This document shows positions 1 to 8,861 of a stretch of 64,000 nt of DNA, one piece after another. Position 1 is the stretch's first letter. Each line of letters starts with the position of its first letter. Source of the DNA: Desulfovibrionaceae bacterium. GTDB lineage: Bacteria > Desulfobacterota > Desulfovibrionia > Desulfovibrionales > Desulfovibrionaceae. Below the pieces are notes generated by a model. The model had not been told where the DNA came from. It worked only from the letters and a program-made list of their open reading frames with translations, and did not search any database. The stretch lies in contig CAJTFO010000003.1 of NCBI GenBank assembly GCA_910575755.1, positions 310,001 to 374,000 of the forward strand, written 5' to 3'. The translations under genes were made by a program, and so were the position numbers.

Positions 1-163
1 CATCAGCGTGGAAAAGGCGCGCGGAGAAAAATGCGAACGCTGCTGGATATACAGCACGGAACTGGGCGCGGATCCGGCGCATCCCTCGCTGTGCCCGCGT
101 TGCGCAACGGCGCTCAGGGATCTGCCCCTTGATGAGAACGCCAAAGGACGTGCAGCCGAATGA
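1..163 (+). CDS. ileS: Isoleucyl-tRNA synthetase, C-terminal fragment (5' end outside window)
   Basis: Only the last 53 codons are present, read from base 2 and ending in TGA at 161-163. The fragment carries the zinc-binding module seen at the C-terminus of bacterial IleRS: a CERCW motif followed about 20 residues later by LCPRC, giving four cysteines in two CxxC pairs. IleRS charges tRNA-Ile in the cytoplasm. Its stop overlaps the start of lspA in an ATGA, and ileS-lspA adjacency is common in proteobacteria, which supports the call. The catalytic core is not visible here. Confidence 0.88.
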   Translation, partial: ISVEKARGEKCERCWIYSTELGADPAHPSLCPRCATALRDLPLDENAKGRAAE

Positions 164-675
164 GACGGCGTTACCGGATTCTGGGCGGCACGGCCGCGCT
201 GGCCTTTGTGCTGGATCAGCTCAGCAAGTGGTGGGTTCTGGCCGCCATTCCCGAGCACCGGCCCGTGACGGTGTTCCCCGGTTTTTTTGATCTGATCAAT
301 ATCCGCAACCGGGGGGCGGCCTTCGGTTTTCTGAACCGTTCAGACATCGAATGGCAATTCTGGCTCTTTCTGGCGGCCACGCTGGTGGCCGCCTGGGCCA
401 TCATCGCCCTGACGCGCAGTTCCCGCCATGAGCCCTGGCTGTTCGCCGGCCTGGGCCTGGTACTGGGCGGAGCCCTGGGCAATCTGGCAGATCGCCTGCG
501 CTTCCGGGCCGTGGTGGATTTTCTGGATTTTTACTGGGGCGACTGGCACTGGCCCGCCTTTAATGTGGCGGATACGGCCATCTGCATCGGCGCATTTCTG
601 GCCTGTCTGGTGATCTGGCGCAACCCGCCGGAGGAGGCGCGGGGCGGCACATCCGGCAAGGGAGAAAAGGCATGA
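160..675 (+). CDS. lspA: Lipoprotein signal peptidase (signal peptidase II)
   Basis: This inner-membrane aspartyl protease removes the signal peptide of prolipoproteins in front of the lipidated cysteine. The 171-residue length is typical, with four hydrophobic segments. Family motifs appear in order: DQLSKWW near residue 19, NRGAAFG near 50, [10 protein letters not shown] at 103-112, VVDF with Asp120, and FNVAD with Asp138. Asp120 and Asp138 fit the catalytic pair. The start overlaps the ileS stop and the end overlaps the next gene, both as ATGA, so the genes are probably translationally coupled. A lipoprotein gene lies two genes downstream. Confidence 0.96.
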   Translation: MRRRYRILGGTAALAFVLDQLSKWWVLAAIPEHRPVTVFPGFFDLINIRNRGAAFGFLNRSDIEWQFWLFLAATLVAAWAIIALTRSSRHEPWLFAGLGLVLGGALGNLADRLRFRAVVDFLDFYWGDWHWPAFNVADTAICIGAFLACLVIWRNPPEEARGGTSGKGEKA

Positions 676-878
676 GCTTTGCCTGGTGGCATCCGTTGGC
701 GGCATTGGTTCCCATGCTTCCCAGCTTCTGGAGCATCTGGCATATCTGGGATCATGAGTTCGCAACTCCCCAGCAAAGGGCGCTCTGGCTGGTGCTGGTG
801 GTCTTTCTGCCGGTACTGGGCGGCATCATTTATATTTTTGCGGGCCGCGGCAAGGCCCGGGGTAAAATTCAACGCTGA
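672..878 (+). CDS. Small membrane protein, PLD-nuclease N-terminal-like
   Basis: A 68-residue protein with two hydrophobic segments (about residues 5-22 and 38-57) separated by a short polar stretch with WDHEF, and a basic C-terminal tail. This size and layout match the PLDc_N (phospholipase D-nuclease N-terminal) small membrane proteins, which usually end the second segment with a G-x-I-x-Y/W-like pattern; GGIIYIF is seen here. It starts inside the lspA stop codon (ATGA overlap), so it is translationally coupled to lspA. No catalytic residues are visible and its role is unknown. The alternative reading is a lineage-specific small membrane protein. Confidence 0.72.
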   Translation: MSFAWWHPLAALVPMLPSFWSIWHIWDHEFATPQQRALWLVLVVFLPVLGGIIYIFAGRGKARGKIQR

Positions 879-890
879 AACGAGGCTCAT

Positions 891-1784
891 ATGAACAGAT
901 TGCGCTCTTTCCATCTTCCGTTCCTGGCCTGCGCCGTTCTGCTGCTGGGCGCCTGCGTGCAAAGCGGATCCGGCGGCAGCGGCTCCCTGAACCTGGAACA
1001 GCAGGTACAACAGCATGACATGCAGCTCAAACAGCTGCAGCCCGCCCAGGCAGACGCCTGGAACCAGCTTCAGGCCATGCGGCAGGAGCTGAACACCCTC
1101 AAGGGCCAACTGGACGATCTGCAGAACGCGGGCGGCGCGCGCGCCCTGGTGGAGCGCGTCAACAGGCATGATGCAGCCCTGCGCCAGGTGGAAAGCAGCA
1201 TGGCCCTGAATCTCAATCTGGGCGATCCTTTGCCCGCCACCCCGCTCCCGACCCCTGCGAGCGCTCCCCAGGCCGCGCCCATATCCGGTATGTCCGGCAT
1301 GCCCGGCGCGGCGGGCAACGCCGCCTACGGCCAGCAGGAGGCCCAGGCTCCCGCCGCCAGCACCTGGGGGCAGCCTTCACCGCAACCCGTGGTGCAGGCT
1401 CCGCAAAAGGACATTTCGCTGGCGCTCTTTGACGCTGGCGTCAACGCCTACAATGCCCGCAAATATGAAGAGGCCCAGCGATCCTTCACGGATTTTCTGA
1501 AAAACTACAAGGAGCACAACCTGGTCCCGGAAGCCCAGTACTATCTGGCGGAATGCTACTTCCAGCGCAACCAGTTCGCGGACGCGGCCCTGGCCTATGA
1601 CACGGTGATCAAAAAACATTCCACTTCCTCGCGCGCGCCCGGCGCATATCTGAAGCAGGGCATCAGCTTCAGCAAGCTGAATCAGGGCGCCGCGGCCAAG
1701 GCCCGGATGCAGGAACTGATCAAAAAATTCCCCAATTCGCCGGAAGCCGCGCGGGCCAAGAGTTTTCTGAAAACCAACACATAG
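891..1784 (+). CDS. cpoB: CpoB/YbgF-like TPR lipoprotein
   Basis: CpoB (YbgF) works in the periplasm with the Tol-Pal system and coordinates cell-wall synthesis with outer-membrane constriction. The 297-residue protein begins with a lipoprotein signal ending in LLGAC, with Cys22 as the lipidation site. A predicted coiled coil rich in Gln and Leu follows (about 35-110), then a Pro/Ala linker, then a tetratricopeptide domain (about 175-297) with the FDAGVNAYNARKYEEA start typical of YbgF. It differs from E. coli CpoB in being a lipoprotein rather than a soluble periplasmic protein. No tol or pal gene is adjacent in this window, so the symbol rests on domain order alone. Confidence 0.78.
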   Translation: MNRLRSFHLPFLACAVLLLGACVQSGSGGSGSLNLEQQVQQHDMQLKQLQPAQADAWNQLQAMRQELNTLKGQLDDLQNAGGARALVERVNRHDAALRQVESSMALNLNLGDPLPATPLPTPASAPQAAPISGMSGMPGAAGNAAYGQQEAQAPAASTWGQPSPQPVVQAPQKDISLALFDAGVNAYNARKYEEAQRSFTDFLKNYKEHNLVPEAQYYLAECYFQRNQFADAALAYDTVIKKHSTSSRAPGAYLKQGISFSKLNQGAAAKARMQELIKKFPNSPEAARAKSFLKTNT

Positions 1785-1841
1785 GGTCATGCCGGCTGTT
1801 CAGTGCGGCAGCAGTAATATCAGTGCAGTAACAAAAAGGGG

Positions 1842-2486
1842 ATGGGGATGGCGGAGCAACGCGACGAATCAGCCGTATACAAGCAATTGAGCACGGAGAT
1901 GCGCCAGGGGCTGAAGAATATTTATCAGCAGATTTCCTCGGCTTCCAGCGATCAGGGCACGCCCGTATCCGACACGGACGCCCTGTTCCATGAAGCCTCG
2001 GATCAGTTGGGCGAAGTGCTCAAGGCCACGGAAACGGCAGCCGTAAACATTATGGAAATAGTGGAAAAACACCTGGATCTCCAAACCGAAAGCGCGGCTC
2101 TGCTGGAGGCTGTGCGCAGCGGTACGGCCGCGGACACGCAAACAGCCCGCCTGGCCGAGATCAACAACCAGTTGGGCGATGACCTCACCACGCTGCTGAC
2201 CATCCTGAGCTTTCAGGACATCACGGGCCAACGGATCAAAAAGGTGGTCGAAGCCCTGAACAAGATTGAAAAAAGCGTTGTTGAGCTTTATGTTTCCTCG
2301 GGTCTGATCATGGAGGGCGCGGAAAAAAATCCGCACAAGGACGTGCAAACCCTGCAGGATGAAGCGCGCAAGGCTGTGGAGGATTTTCGTCAGAACCGCA
2401 GGGTTTCCTCCGAGCTCAAGGGGCCGGACGCAAACGGCTTCTCCCAGAACGCCATTGACGACATGCTGGCGCAGCTGGGCATGTGA
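1842..2486 (+). CDS. cheZ: Chemotaxis protein CheZ (CheY-P phosphatase)
   Basis: CheZ dephosphorylates the response regulator CheY-P and so resets the flagellar motor signal. The 214-residue protein is almost entirely helical and holds the family motif SFQDITGQRIKKV at about 123-135, which contains the catalytic glutamine. The C-terminal end, SQNAIDDMLAQLGM, matches the CheY-binding peptide of the family. An equally likely start is the second ATG at 1848, which has better spacing from the AAGGGG at 1836-1841. No other chemotaxis genes are adjacent; fliM, its functional target complex, lies 37 kb away. A perfect hairpin follows the stop. Confidence 0.93.
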   Translation: MGMAEQRDESAVYKQLSTEMRQGLKNIYQQISSASSDQGTPVSDTDALFHEASDQLGEVLKATETAAVNIMEIVEKHLDLQTESAALLEAVRSGTAADTQTARLAEINNQLGDDLTTLLTILSFQDITGQRIKKVVEALNKIEKSVVELYVSSGLIMEGAEKNPHKDVQTLQDEARKAVEDFRQNRRVSSELKGPDANGFSQNAIDDMLAQLGM

Positions 2487-2507
2487 TCCAGCCGCCGGAT
2501 TCGGCAC

Positions 2508-2554
2508 AGACACAAACAGCCCGCCTGGTTCCCCACGGCGGGCTGTTTGTGTCT
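2508..2554. terminator. Bidirectional hairpin between cheZ and iorB
   Basis: A perfect 18-bp stem (2508-2525 with 2537-2554) encloses an 11-base loop. It lies 22 bases after the cheZ stop and 28 bases from the end of the convergent iorB, so it probably ends both transcripts. There is no long T run. Confidence 0.72.
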
Positions 2555-2582
2555 CTCTGCCCTTGTGGGCTTCCCGTTGGCA

Positions 2583-3188
2583 TTACCCCAGTACGTCTCT
2601 ACCCAGCTCCAAAGCTTTCAGATTGGATTCCTGCAATTTGGCGGGCAGATATTTTTTAATGGCCGCTTCCAGGGCGTCCACGCCAAAAGGCAGCACGCCC
2701 GAAGCGCAGACAGCGCTCAGCAGCACGGTGTTGCCGCTTTGGGCCGAACCAGCCTGAAGCCCCAGTTCACGGCAGGGGATAAAGCGACATTGCCCGGCCA
2801 CCATCCTGGTTTGCTCCTCAATGCGGGCCATATCCGGATAACTGGCCTGTCCCAGCGAAACGCTCACCGGCGGCAGGGGGTCGCTGCTGGAAAAAACCGC
2901 GCCGCCGTGCCGCAGATAGGGCAGGCCGCGCAGGGTTTCCAGAGGCTCGAAGCCCAGCAGAACGTCGGCTTCGCCAAAATCCAGCTTGGGCGAACGCCAG
3001 CCGCCCAACAGCAACACGGATTCCACCACGCCGCCGCGCTGGGCCATGCCGTGCACTTCCCCCGCCACCACCTCAAGGCCGGCCTCAAGGGCCGTGCGCG
3101 CCAGCAGGGTGGTGGCGGTCAGGGTTCCCTGTCCGCCCACGCCGGTGAAGTAAATCCGCAGCCTTTTTTGTGTGTCGTTTGCTTTCAT
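2583..3188 (-). CDS. iorB: Indolepyruvate ferredoxin oxidoreductase, beta subunit
   Basis: This is the gamma-domain subunit of the cytoplasmic enzyme that oxidatively decarboxylates aryl pyruvates (from Trp, Phe and Tyr transamination) to aryl acetyl-CoA with reduction of ferredoxin. The 201-residue chain opens with the family pattern YFTGVGGQGTLTATTLLA and carries GEVHGMAQRGGVVESVLLLG, both diagnostic of IorB. I chose the ATG at 3188 because family homology begins just after it; a longer upstream extension has no counterpart. The start lies 11 bases after the iorA stop, so iorA-iorB is a two-gene operon. Confidence 0.95.
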   Translation of the reverse strand: MKANDTQKRLRIYFTGVGGQGTLTATTLLARTALEAGLEVVAGEVHGMAQRGGVVESVLLLGGWRSPKLDFGEADVLLGFEPLETLRGLPYLRHGGAVFSSSDPLPPVSVSLGQASYPDMARIEEQTRMVAGQCRFIPCRELGLQAGSAQSGNTVLLSAVCASGVLPFGVDALEAAIKKYLPAKLQESNLKALELGRDVLG

Positions 3189-3199
3189 GCTTTCACCAC

Positions 3200-5053
3200 T
3201 CAGCGCTTTTTGGCCTTGAAGGCCGTGGGAGCGATCTGCAGGCAGACCATGCAGCCGGAACACAGGGTTTCATCCACGGCCAGCTTGTCGCCCTGACGGT
3301 AAAAGGCCGGACAGGCCAGTCGCTCCAGACAGCGCAGGGCTTCCGCGCCCTGTTGCGCCACCTGGGCCACCTGCGGCTGGGCCTTTCTGAGGCGACGACG
3401 GGCATAGAGCGCGCACGGCTCTTCGGCGATGATCACCCGCACGCCGGCTTTGTCTTTCATTTCTTCCAGGGCCTTGGTCACGGCCTTGAGATTAAAGGCC
3501 CGCACCCTGGCGCACTGGGTCACGCCCAGACCGCGCACCACGGCTTCCATATCCATGTGTGCGCTCATGTCGCCCAGCATCTGCTGCACCATGCCGGGGT
3601 TGGGCTGATGGCCGGTCATGGCCGTGGTGCCGTTGTCCAGAATCACCAGCAGCAGGTTGTGGTGATTGAAAACCGCGTTGGCCAGACCGGTCATGCCGGA
3701 GTGGAAAAAGGTGGAATCGCCGATAAAGCCCACCACCGGCTTGTCCGAGGCCCGCGCGAAACCGCTGCCCGCCGAAATGGACGACCCCATGCAGACCAGA
3801 AAATCCGCGGTGCGCAGAGGCGGCAGCAGGCCCAGCGTATAGCAGCCGATATCGCTGGAATAAACGGCGTCGTCCCCGAATACCTGGCGCGCGGCGTAAT
3901 ACACGGCGCGGTGCGAACAGCCGGGACAGAGATTGGGCGGGCGGCCCGGCAGGTTTGTATCCACGGGACGCGCGGGCTTGGCCGGGCAGGGGCAATCCAG
4001 CCAGGCGGCCAGGCGGCGCAGCGCCAGTGTGGTGGAGTACTCGCCCCGGCCAGTGAGCGTTGCATCCTTGCCCTCAATGCGAACGGCGAGGCCGCGCTTC
4101 TGGGCCAGGGCGCGCACGCTCTGTTCCAGCAGGTCAGCGCCTTCCTCCAGCACCAGCACGCCATCGCATTTCTGGAGAAACGCGCTGATCAGATCAGCGG
4201 GCAGCGGCCAGGTCATGCCCAGCTCCAGCACGCGCACACGCTCTTCCCAGCCGCCGCTGGCCAGGGCGTCGGCCAGATAGTTGCGGGCCACACCGCTGGC
4301 GATGACGCCCAGACGGGTCTGACCGCCGACGGGTTCCTTCTCGGTGTTAAAGCGACTGCTCTCGGCGATCTGGCGGGCCTTTTCCATGTTGGCGTCCAGA
4401 ACCGCATGACGGCGAAGCGCCACGGCGGGCACCGGCACGAAACGGCCGAAGTCACGCTTGAATTCCAGCTTGGGCTGGGGCGCGGGCAGGTCGTCAAAGT
4501 CCACCGGGCCGCGCATGTGGCTCACGCGGGTGGTGGTGCGCAGCATGACCGGCTGTTGCAATTCGCGGGCCAGTCGGAAGGCCTCGCGGGTCATTTCCTT
4601 GGCTTCCTGCGCAGAGACTGGCTCGAAACAGGGCAGGGAAGCGAAACGGGCGTAATAACGGTTATCCTGCTCATTCTGGCTGGAATGGCAGCCGGGATCG
4701 TCGGCACTCAGCACCACCAGGCCGCCGGGCAAACCGATATACGCTGAGGTGAACAGGGGATCGGCGGCCACGTTGAGGCCCACATGCTTCATGCTCACCA
4801 GGCTCATGGCCCCGCCCAAAGCCCCGCCGGCGGCCACTTCCAGAGCCACTTTCTCGTTGATGGAGTATTCCAGCCGGTAACGTCCCTCCCCGCCCAGGCG
4901 AAGAAAGGTATCGGCCACTTCCGAGGACGGCGTGCCCGGATAACAGGAAACCATGTGCACGCCCGCTTCCAGAGCGCCGCGCACAATGGCTTCATTGCCC
5001 AGTAACAGATGGCGCTCCCCGCGGGCGCCGCGCAACAGCGGATCGTTGCTCAT
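3200..5053 (-). CDS. iorA: Indolepyruvate ferredoxin oxidoreductase, alpha subunit (one ferredoxin cluster apparently lost)
   Basis: The large, thiamine-diphosphate-binding subunit of indolepyruvate:ferredoxin oxidoreductase, 617 residues from the ATG at 5053 (GGAGGA ribosome site). N-terminal pyruvate-oxidoreductase-like motifs include LLLGNEAIVRGALEAG and SCYPGTPSSE. The thiamine-binding part contains NLCPGCSHR, DIGCYTLG and GDSTFFHSG. The C-terminal ferredoxin segment is unusual: C575, C581, C598, C601 and C604 are present, but the first two cysteines of the first motif are replaced and the last cysteine of the second motif is Ala608 (CLQIAP). The remaining cysteines are the set needed for only one 4Fe-4S cluster. 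iorB follows 11 bases downstream. Confidence 0.95.
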   Translation of the reverse strand: MSNDPLLRGARGERHLLLGNEAIVRGALEAGVHMVSCYPGTPSSEVADTFLRLGGEGRYRLEYSINEKVALEVAAGGALGGAMSLVSMKHVGLNVAADPLFTSAYIGLPGGLVVLSADDPGCHSSQNEQDNRYYARFASLPCFEPVSAQEAKEMTREAFRLARELQQPVMLRTTTRVSHMRGPVDFDDLPAPQPKLEFKRDFGRFVPVPAVALRRHAVLDANMEKARQIAESSRFNTEKEPVGGQTRLGVIASGVARNYLADALASGGWEERVRVLELGMTWPLPADLISAFLQKCDGVLVLEEGADLLEQSVRALAQKRGLAVRIEGKDATLTGRGEYSTTLALRRLAAWLDCPCPAKPARPVDTNLPGRPPNLCPGCSHRAVYYAARQVFGDDAVYSSDIGCYTLGLLPPLRTADFLVCMGSSISAGSGFARASDKPVVGFIGDSTFFHSGMTGLANAVFNHHNLLLVILDNGTTAMTGHQPNPGMVQQMLGDMSAHMDMEAVVRGLGVTQCARVRAFNLKAVTKALEEMKDKAGVRVIIAEEPCALYARRRLRKAQPQVAQVAQQGAEALRCLERLACPAFYRQGDKLAVDETLCSGCMVCLQIAPTAFKAKKR

Positions 5054-5150
5054 GCTTCCTCCAGCCCCTGCGCGCACGGCGCGGGCCACATGTGAGTAAA
5101 CCGGGCCGGACTCCGCCCCGGCGAGCGCCGCGACGTTTCGCGCCGCGTTG

Positions 5151-5864
5151 TTACTTTGCGCCCGTTTGCGGCGCGTTGTCCCGCACAGCTCCGGCGGCGG
5201 GCGCCAGCGCCTCGGCCCGGACGCGGTAATACTCGCCGTCAATGCCTTTCACTTCCCGCGCCAGCGCCTGATATGTCCTGGCCGCCAGCTCTTTCTGCCC
5301 CGCCCTGGCCGCCACTTCGGCCAGCATCTGGCGGAACTGGACGGAGCGCCCCTCAGCCGGCAGGCGCGATTCCAGCCCTTGCAAAAGGGTCAGGGCCTCG
5401 GCGTTCTTGCCCGCCCTGAGCAGACTTCCGGCATGGCCCAGGGCGGCGCTCAGGCCCAGCGCGCTGTCCGCTTCCAGCCTGGCGGCTTTGGCGTAGGCGT
5501 CGGCGGCGGCAGTGGCGTCCCCGCTCTCCAGAGAGCTCTGGGCCAGCGTCAGCAGTACGGAAAGACGCACATCAGACGGCGCGCTTTCGGCCAGCGCGGC
5601 CAGCGCCCTGACGCGCTCCGCCCCCTGCGCGCGCATGCTGATGCGCGCCAGCTCCTGCCGGGCATCCTCGCTTTTGCCGCCGCTGTACCAGCCCCACAGG
5701 CCCGTGCCGGCCAGAACCAGCAGAAAAAGAACCGCCACGCCGGCGATAAGACCCGCGTGGCGCAGCATGAACTGGAGAAGGGGGGCGCTTTCAGCGGCCA
5801 CCTCGGCCTGAAGGTCATGGAACAGGGGCGAGGGTTCCCCGCCTTGATTCTTTTGCGGATTCAT
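5151..5864 (-). CDS. Membrane-anchored TPR protein (YfgM-like)
   Basis: A 237-residue protein with a cytoplasmic N-terminus, one membrane segment at about residues 35-58 (LIAGVAVLFLLVLAGTGLWGW) and a helical, alanine-rich periplasmic domain with TPR-like repeats. The layout resembles YfgM, a SecYEG- and chaperone-associated inner-membrane protein, but similarity is at the level of architecture. A clean AAGGAG ribosome site precedes the ATG at 5864. It is upstream of iorAB on the same strand with a 97-base gap that contains inverted repeats, so co-transcription is possible but not certain. It is divergent from proA. Confidence 0.7.
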   Translation of the reverse strand: MNPQKNQGGEPSPLFHDLQAEVAAESAPLLQFMLRHAGLIAGVAVLFLLVLAGTGLWGWYSGGKSEDARQELARISMRAQGAERVRALAALAESAPSDVRLSVLLTLAQSSLESGDATAAADAYAKAARLEADSALGLSAALGHAGSLLRAGKNAEALTLLQGLESRLPAEGRSVQFRQMLAEVAARAGQKELAARTYQALAREVKGIDGEYYRVRAEALAPAAGAVRDNAPQTGAK

Positions 5865-6019
5865 GTATCAAAAACTCCTTGGGGAGACGGCGGTGACCGG
5901 AACCGAAAACCGCGACACGGATTCGGCTGATTCCTGACGGAACCATGTTCATAGGCCAAAGTCCGTCCTCCTGTCAAAATAAATATCCCCGCCATATGCG
6001 GCGACGCAAAGGAGCAGCC

Positions 6020-7279
6020 ATGACCCCAGCGGAAGAAATGGAACGCCTGGCCGCGCGGGCCCGCGACGCGTCGCGGGCCATGAGCCGTGCCGCCGCTCAG
6101 GCCAAGACGCGCGCCCTGACCGGGTTGGCCGATCTGCTGGCCGCGCGTGAAGAAGATGTTCTGGAGGCCAACCGCAGGGATCTGGACGCGGCCCGCGCCG
6201 CCGGGCTGGACGCGCCGCGCCTGGACCGCCTGACCCTGACCCCGGCCATAATGGCCGAAATGCGCGCCGCCTGCCTGCATGTGGCCGGACTGCCCGATCC
6301 CGTGGGCGCTACGGAAAGCCAGTGGCAGCGGCCCAATGGCCTGCTGGTGGGCCGTATGCGCGTGCCCCTGGGGGTCATCGCCATGATTTACGAGGCCAGA
6401 CCCAATGTGACCATTGACGCGGCCATCCTCTGCATCAAGGCGGGCAATGCCGTGATTCTGCGCGGCGGCAGCGAGGCCCTGCATTCCAACATGGCCCTCG
6501 CCGGCCTGCTGCAAGAGGCCCTGGCCCGCACCGGCCTTCCCCCTGAGGCCGCGCAACTGGTGGGCAGTACCGATCACGCGGCGGTGACCGCGCTGTGCAG
6601 GCTGGATCAGTATATTGACGTGATCATCCCACGCGGCGGCGAGGGCCTGGTGCGCGCCGTCACCGAGGCGGCCGCCATGCCCGTGCTCAAACACTTCAAG
6701 GGCGTCTGCCACGCCTTTATTGATGCGGACGCCGATCTGGATCAGGCTCTGGAAATCATCTTCAACGCCAAGGTTCAGCGGCCCGGCGTGTGCAATGCTC
6801 TGGAATGCCTGCTGGTGCACCGGGACGCGGCGGCGCGCTTTTTGCCGCTGACGGCGGCAAAACTGGGTGAAGCCGGGGTGGAATTCCGGGCCTGTCCGGC
6901 TTCTCTGCCCCTGCTGGGCCCCACGGCCGTGCCCCAGCGGCCCGAAGATCTCGGGCAGGAATTTCATGCGCTGATCCTGGCCGTGCGCGTGGTGGACAAT
7001 CTGGACGCCGCCCTGGACCACATCGCCCGCTACGGCTCCAATCACACCGAGATCATCTGCACCCGCGACCACAGTCACGCCATGCGCTTTCTGCGCGAGG
7101 CCGACGCCTCCATGGTGGCGGTCAACGCCTCCAGCCGCTTCAATGACGGCGGCCAGCTCGGCCTGGGCGCGGAAATCGGCATTTCCACCACCAAGCTGCA
7201 CGCATACGGCCCCATGGGCGTGCAGGAGCTGACCACCACCAAATTTGTGGTTCTGGGCCAGGGGCAGGTGCGGCAATAA
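6020..7279 (+). CDS. proA: Gamma-glutamyl phosphate reductase
   Basis: ProA reduces gamma-glutamyl phosphate to glutamate semialdehyde with NADPH, the second step of proline synthesis. The 419-residue protein begins at the ATG at 6020, preceded by GGAG. Family motifs include VPLGVIAMIYEARPNVT, LRGGSEA, IPRGGEGLVR, the active-site cysteine C258 in RPGVCNALE, and SRFNDGGQLGLGAEIGIST near the C-terminus. proB is not in the window. The stop codon is immediately followed by the nadD start, so the two are one transcript. Confidence 0.97.
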   Translation: MTPAEEMERLAARARDASRAMSRAAAQAKTRALTGLADLLAAREEDVLEANRRDLDAARAAGLDAPRLDRLTLTPAIMAEMRAACLHVAGLPDPVGATESQWQRPNGLLVGRMRVPLGVIAMIYEARPNVTIDAAILCIKAGNAVILRGGSEALHSNMALAGLLQEALARTGLPPEAAQLVGSTDHAAVTALCRLDQYIDVIIPRGGEGLVRAVTEAAAMPVLKHFKGVCHAFIDADADLDQALEIIFNAKVQRPGVCNALECLLVHRDAAARFLPLTAAKLGEAGVEFRACPASLPLLGPTAVPQRPEDLGQEFHALILAVRVVDNLDAALDHIARYGSNHTEIICTRDHSHAMRFLREADASMVAVNASSRFNDGGQLGLGAEIGISTTKLHAYGPMGVQELTTTKFVVLGQGQVRQ

Positions 7280-7981
7280 ATGGAGACGCGCGGCGTGCAG
7301 CGGCCAGGCCGGGCCATTCTGGGCGGCAGTTTCAACCCGCCGCATGTGGGGCATCTGCGCCTGGCCGTGGAGGCGCGCGAAGCGCTGAGCCATCTGGTTC
7401 AGGGTGTGGATCTGGTGCCCTGCGCGCAGCCGCCGCACAAAAACAACAAAAATATCCTGCCGTTTGAACTGCGCGCCACCATGCTGGAAGCGGCCCTGGC
7501 CCCCCTGCCCTGGCTGCGCTGCAACCGCCTGGAAGCCCTGCGGGACGGCCCCTCCTATACCTGGGACACCTTGCAGGCCTACCGCGCGGCGGAACCGGAC
7601 ACGGATTTTTATTTTCTGCTGGGCAGCCCGGATTTTGCCCTGCTGCCCACCTGGCGGCGAGGCCTGGAACTGCCCCGGGTCTGCCATTTTGTGGTGGTGC
7701 CGCGCGGCGACCTCACCCCGCAGCAATTCACTGACATGACCCGCACCCTCTGGCCCGCGGCCCGTCCGCATCCTTCCCCCCTGCCCGGCGGCCTCTGCAT
7801 GGCCCTGCCCGGCGGCGGGCTGGCGCATTTTCTGCCCCTGCCCTGGCTGGACGTCAGCTCCTCGCGCATTCGCGAGCTCTGGCTGGCCGGGCGCAGTGTG
7901 GACTATCTGATGCCCGAAGCCGCTCTGAATCTGCTGCAAACGCACCGGCAGAGCATCGCGGCCTGCTGGCAGGAGACGTAA
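7280..7981 (+). CDS. nadD: Nicotinate-nucleotide adenylyltransferase
   Basis: NadD adenylates nicotinate mononucleotide to deamido-NAD in NAD synthesis. The 233-residue protein has the nucleotidyltransferase signature GGSFNPPHVGH (residues 15-25) with the H22-V-G-H25 active-site motif, the substrate-loop LLGSPDFALL and the C-terminal SSSRIRE motif of the family. The ATG directly follows the proA stop with no gap. proA-nadD linkage is common in bacteria, often with rsfS downstream; here a TPR gene takes that place. Confidence 0.95.
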   Translation: METRGVQRPGRAILGGSFNPPHVGHLRLAVEAREALSHLVQGVDLVPCAQPPHKNNKNILPFELRATMLEAALAPLPWLRCNRLEALRDGPSYTWDTLQAYRAAEPDTDFYFLLGSPDFALLPTWRRGLELPRVCHFVVVPRGDLTPQQFTDMTRTLWPAARPHPSPLPGGLCMALPGGGLAHFLPLPWLDVSSSRIRELWLAGRSVDYLMPEAALNLLQTHRQSIAACWQET

Positions 7982-7985
7982 CACC

Positions 7986-8804
7986 ATGCTTACCACCCCA
8001 CCCAAGGATTTGCGTGAAAACATCGCCCGCGCCAACGGCTACCTGCGCCGCAGCGAGGTAGAGCGGGCCCTGACCTGCATGAGTTCGGCCCTGCGCCAGT
8101 ATGCGGGCGTGCGGCTGGTGCGCTCGGCCAGAGCGGTGCTGGACATCCAGATCAACGAGTTTCTGGCCTCCCTCATACACCACCAGAAGATGCAGCCCCT
8201 GCTTGATCCGGGCAACAACGGCAAACCGCGCGCCATTCCCTATCAGCCGGGCAAGGAAGGCGCGCTGGCCACAGTGCTGGGCGGCCTGGCCAAGATTCTG
8301 CGGGACGAGGCGGAAGATTCCATCCGGCGGGAGACCGAGGCGCGGCTGGAGCGCAAAAAGACCCTGATCCAGACCGGCGTGCGGCTCATGAGCGAGGGGC
8401 AGACAGCCAAGGGACGCGCTTTTCTGAAGCGCGTGGCCGAGGAATTCAGTGACGAGAAAGGCATACACATCCAGTTGGCGCAGCTTTTCGTCGCCGCCGG
8501 ACAGCATATGGAAGCCGCCGAAATGTATGAACAGGCCATTGAGGCCCAGCCCCGCGAAACCGCGGCCTATGCCGGCGCCGTGACGGCCTGGCAGGAACTG
8601 CACGAATATGAAAAGGCCGAAAATATCTACAAGGCCATCCTGCGCACCTTTGGCGGGCATCCCTCCACGTTGGGGAGAATGGCCAAGATGTATCTGGACT
8701 GGCGTCGACGCGCCCAGGCTGAGGATACGGCCCTGCGCGCCCTCCAGGGCGACCCGAAGCAGGCCGACGCCCTGGCGGTCATGGCGGCGCTGCATAAAAA
8801 CTGA
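7986..8804 (+). CDS. TPR-repeat protein of unknown function
   Basis: A 272-residue, probably cytoplasmic protein with no signal peptide or membrane segment. The N-terminal third (residues 1-110) is helical with no motif I recognise. The C-terminal part (about 125-270) contains three to four tetratricopeptide-like repeats, for example AAEMYEQAIEAQPRETAAYAGA and KAENIYKAILRTFGGHPSTLG. It starts four bases after nadD, so it is the third gene of the proA-nadD unit. TPR domains mediate protein-protein contacts; nothing here indicates the partner. Confidence 0.75.
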   Translation: MLTTPPKDLRENIARANGYLRRSEVERALTCMSSALRQYAGVRLVRSARAVLDIQINEFLASLIHHQKMQPLLDPGNNGKPRAIPYQPGKEGALATVLGGLAKILRDEAEDSIRRETEARLERKKTLIQTGVRLMSEGQTAKGRAFLKRVAEEFSDEKGIHIQLAQLFVAAGQHMEAAEMYEQAIEAQPRETAAYAGAVTAWQELHEYEKAENIYKAILRTFGGHPSTLGRMAKMYLDWRRRAQAEDTALRALQGDPKQADALAVMAALHKN

Positions 8805-8861
8805 CCGCCCCGCGTTTGCGGCGGCGCGGCTGCTCTGGATACGATTGCAGGGCTGACGGGT

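Noticed and set aside
3170-4747. Open frame of 525 codons on the plus strand
   Set aside because: Antisense to iorA, with no ribosome site and no recognisable domain.
5861-8035. Open frame of 724 codons on the minus strand
   Set aside because: It is antisense to proA and nadD and has the low-complexity Gly/Gln/His composition of a shadow frame.
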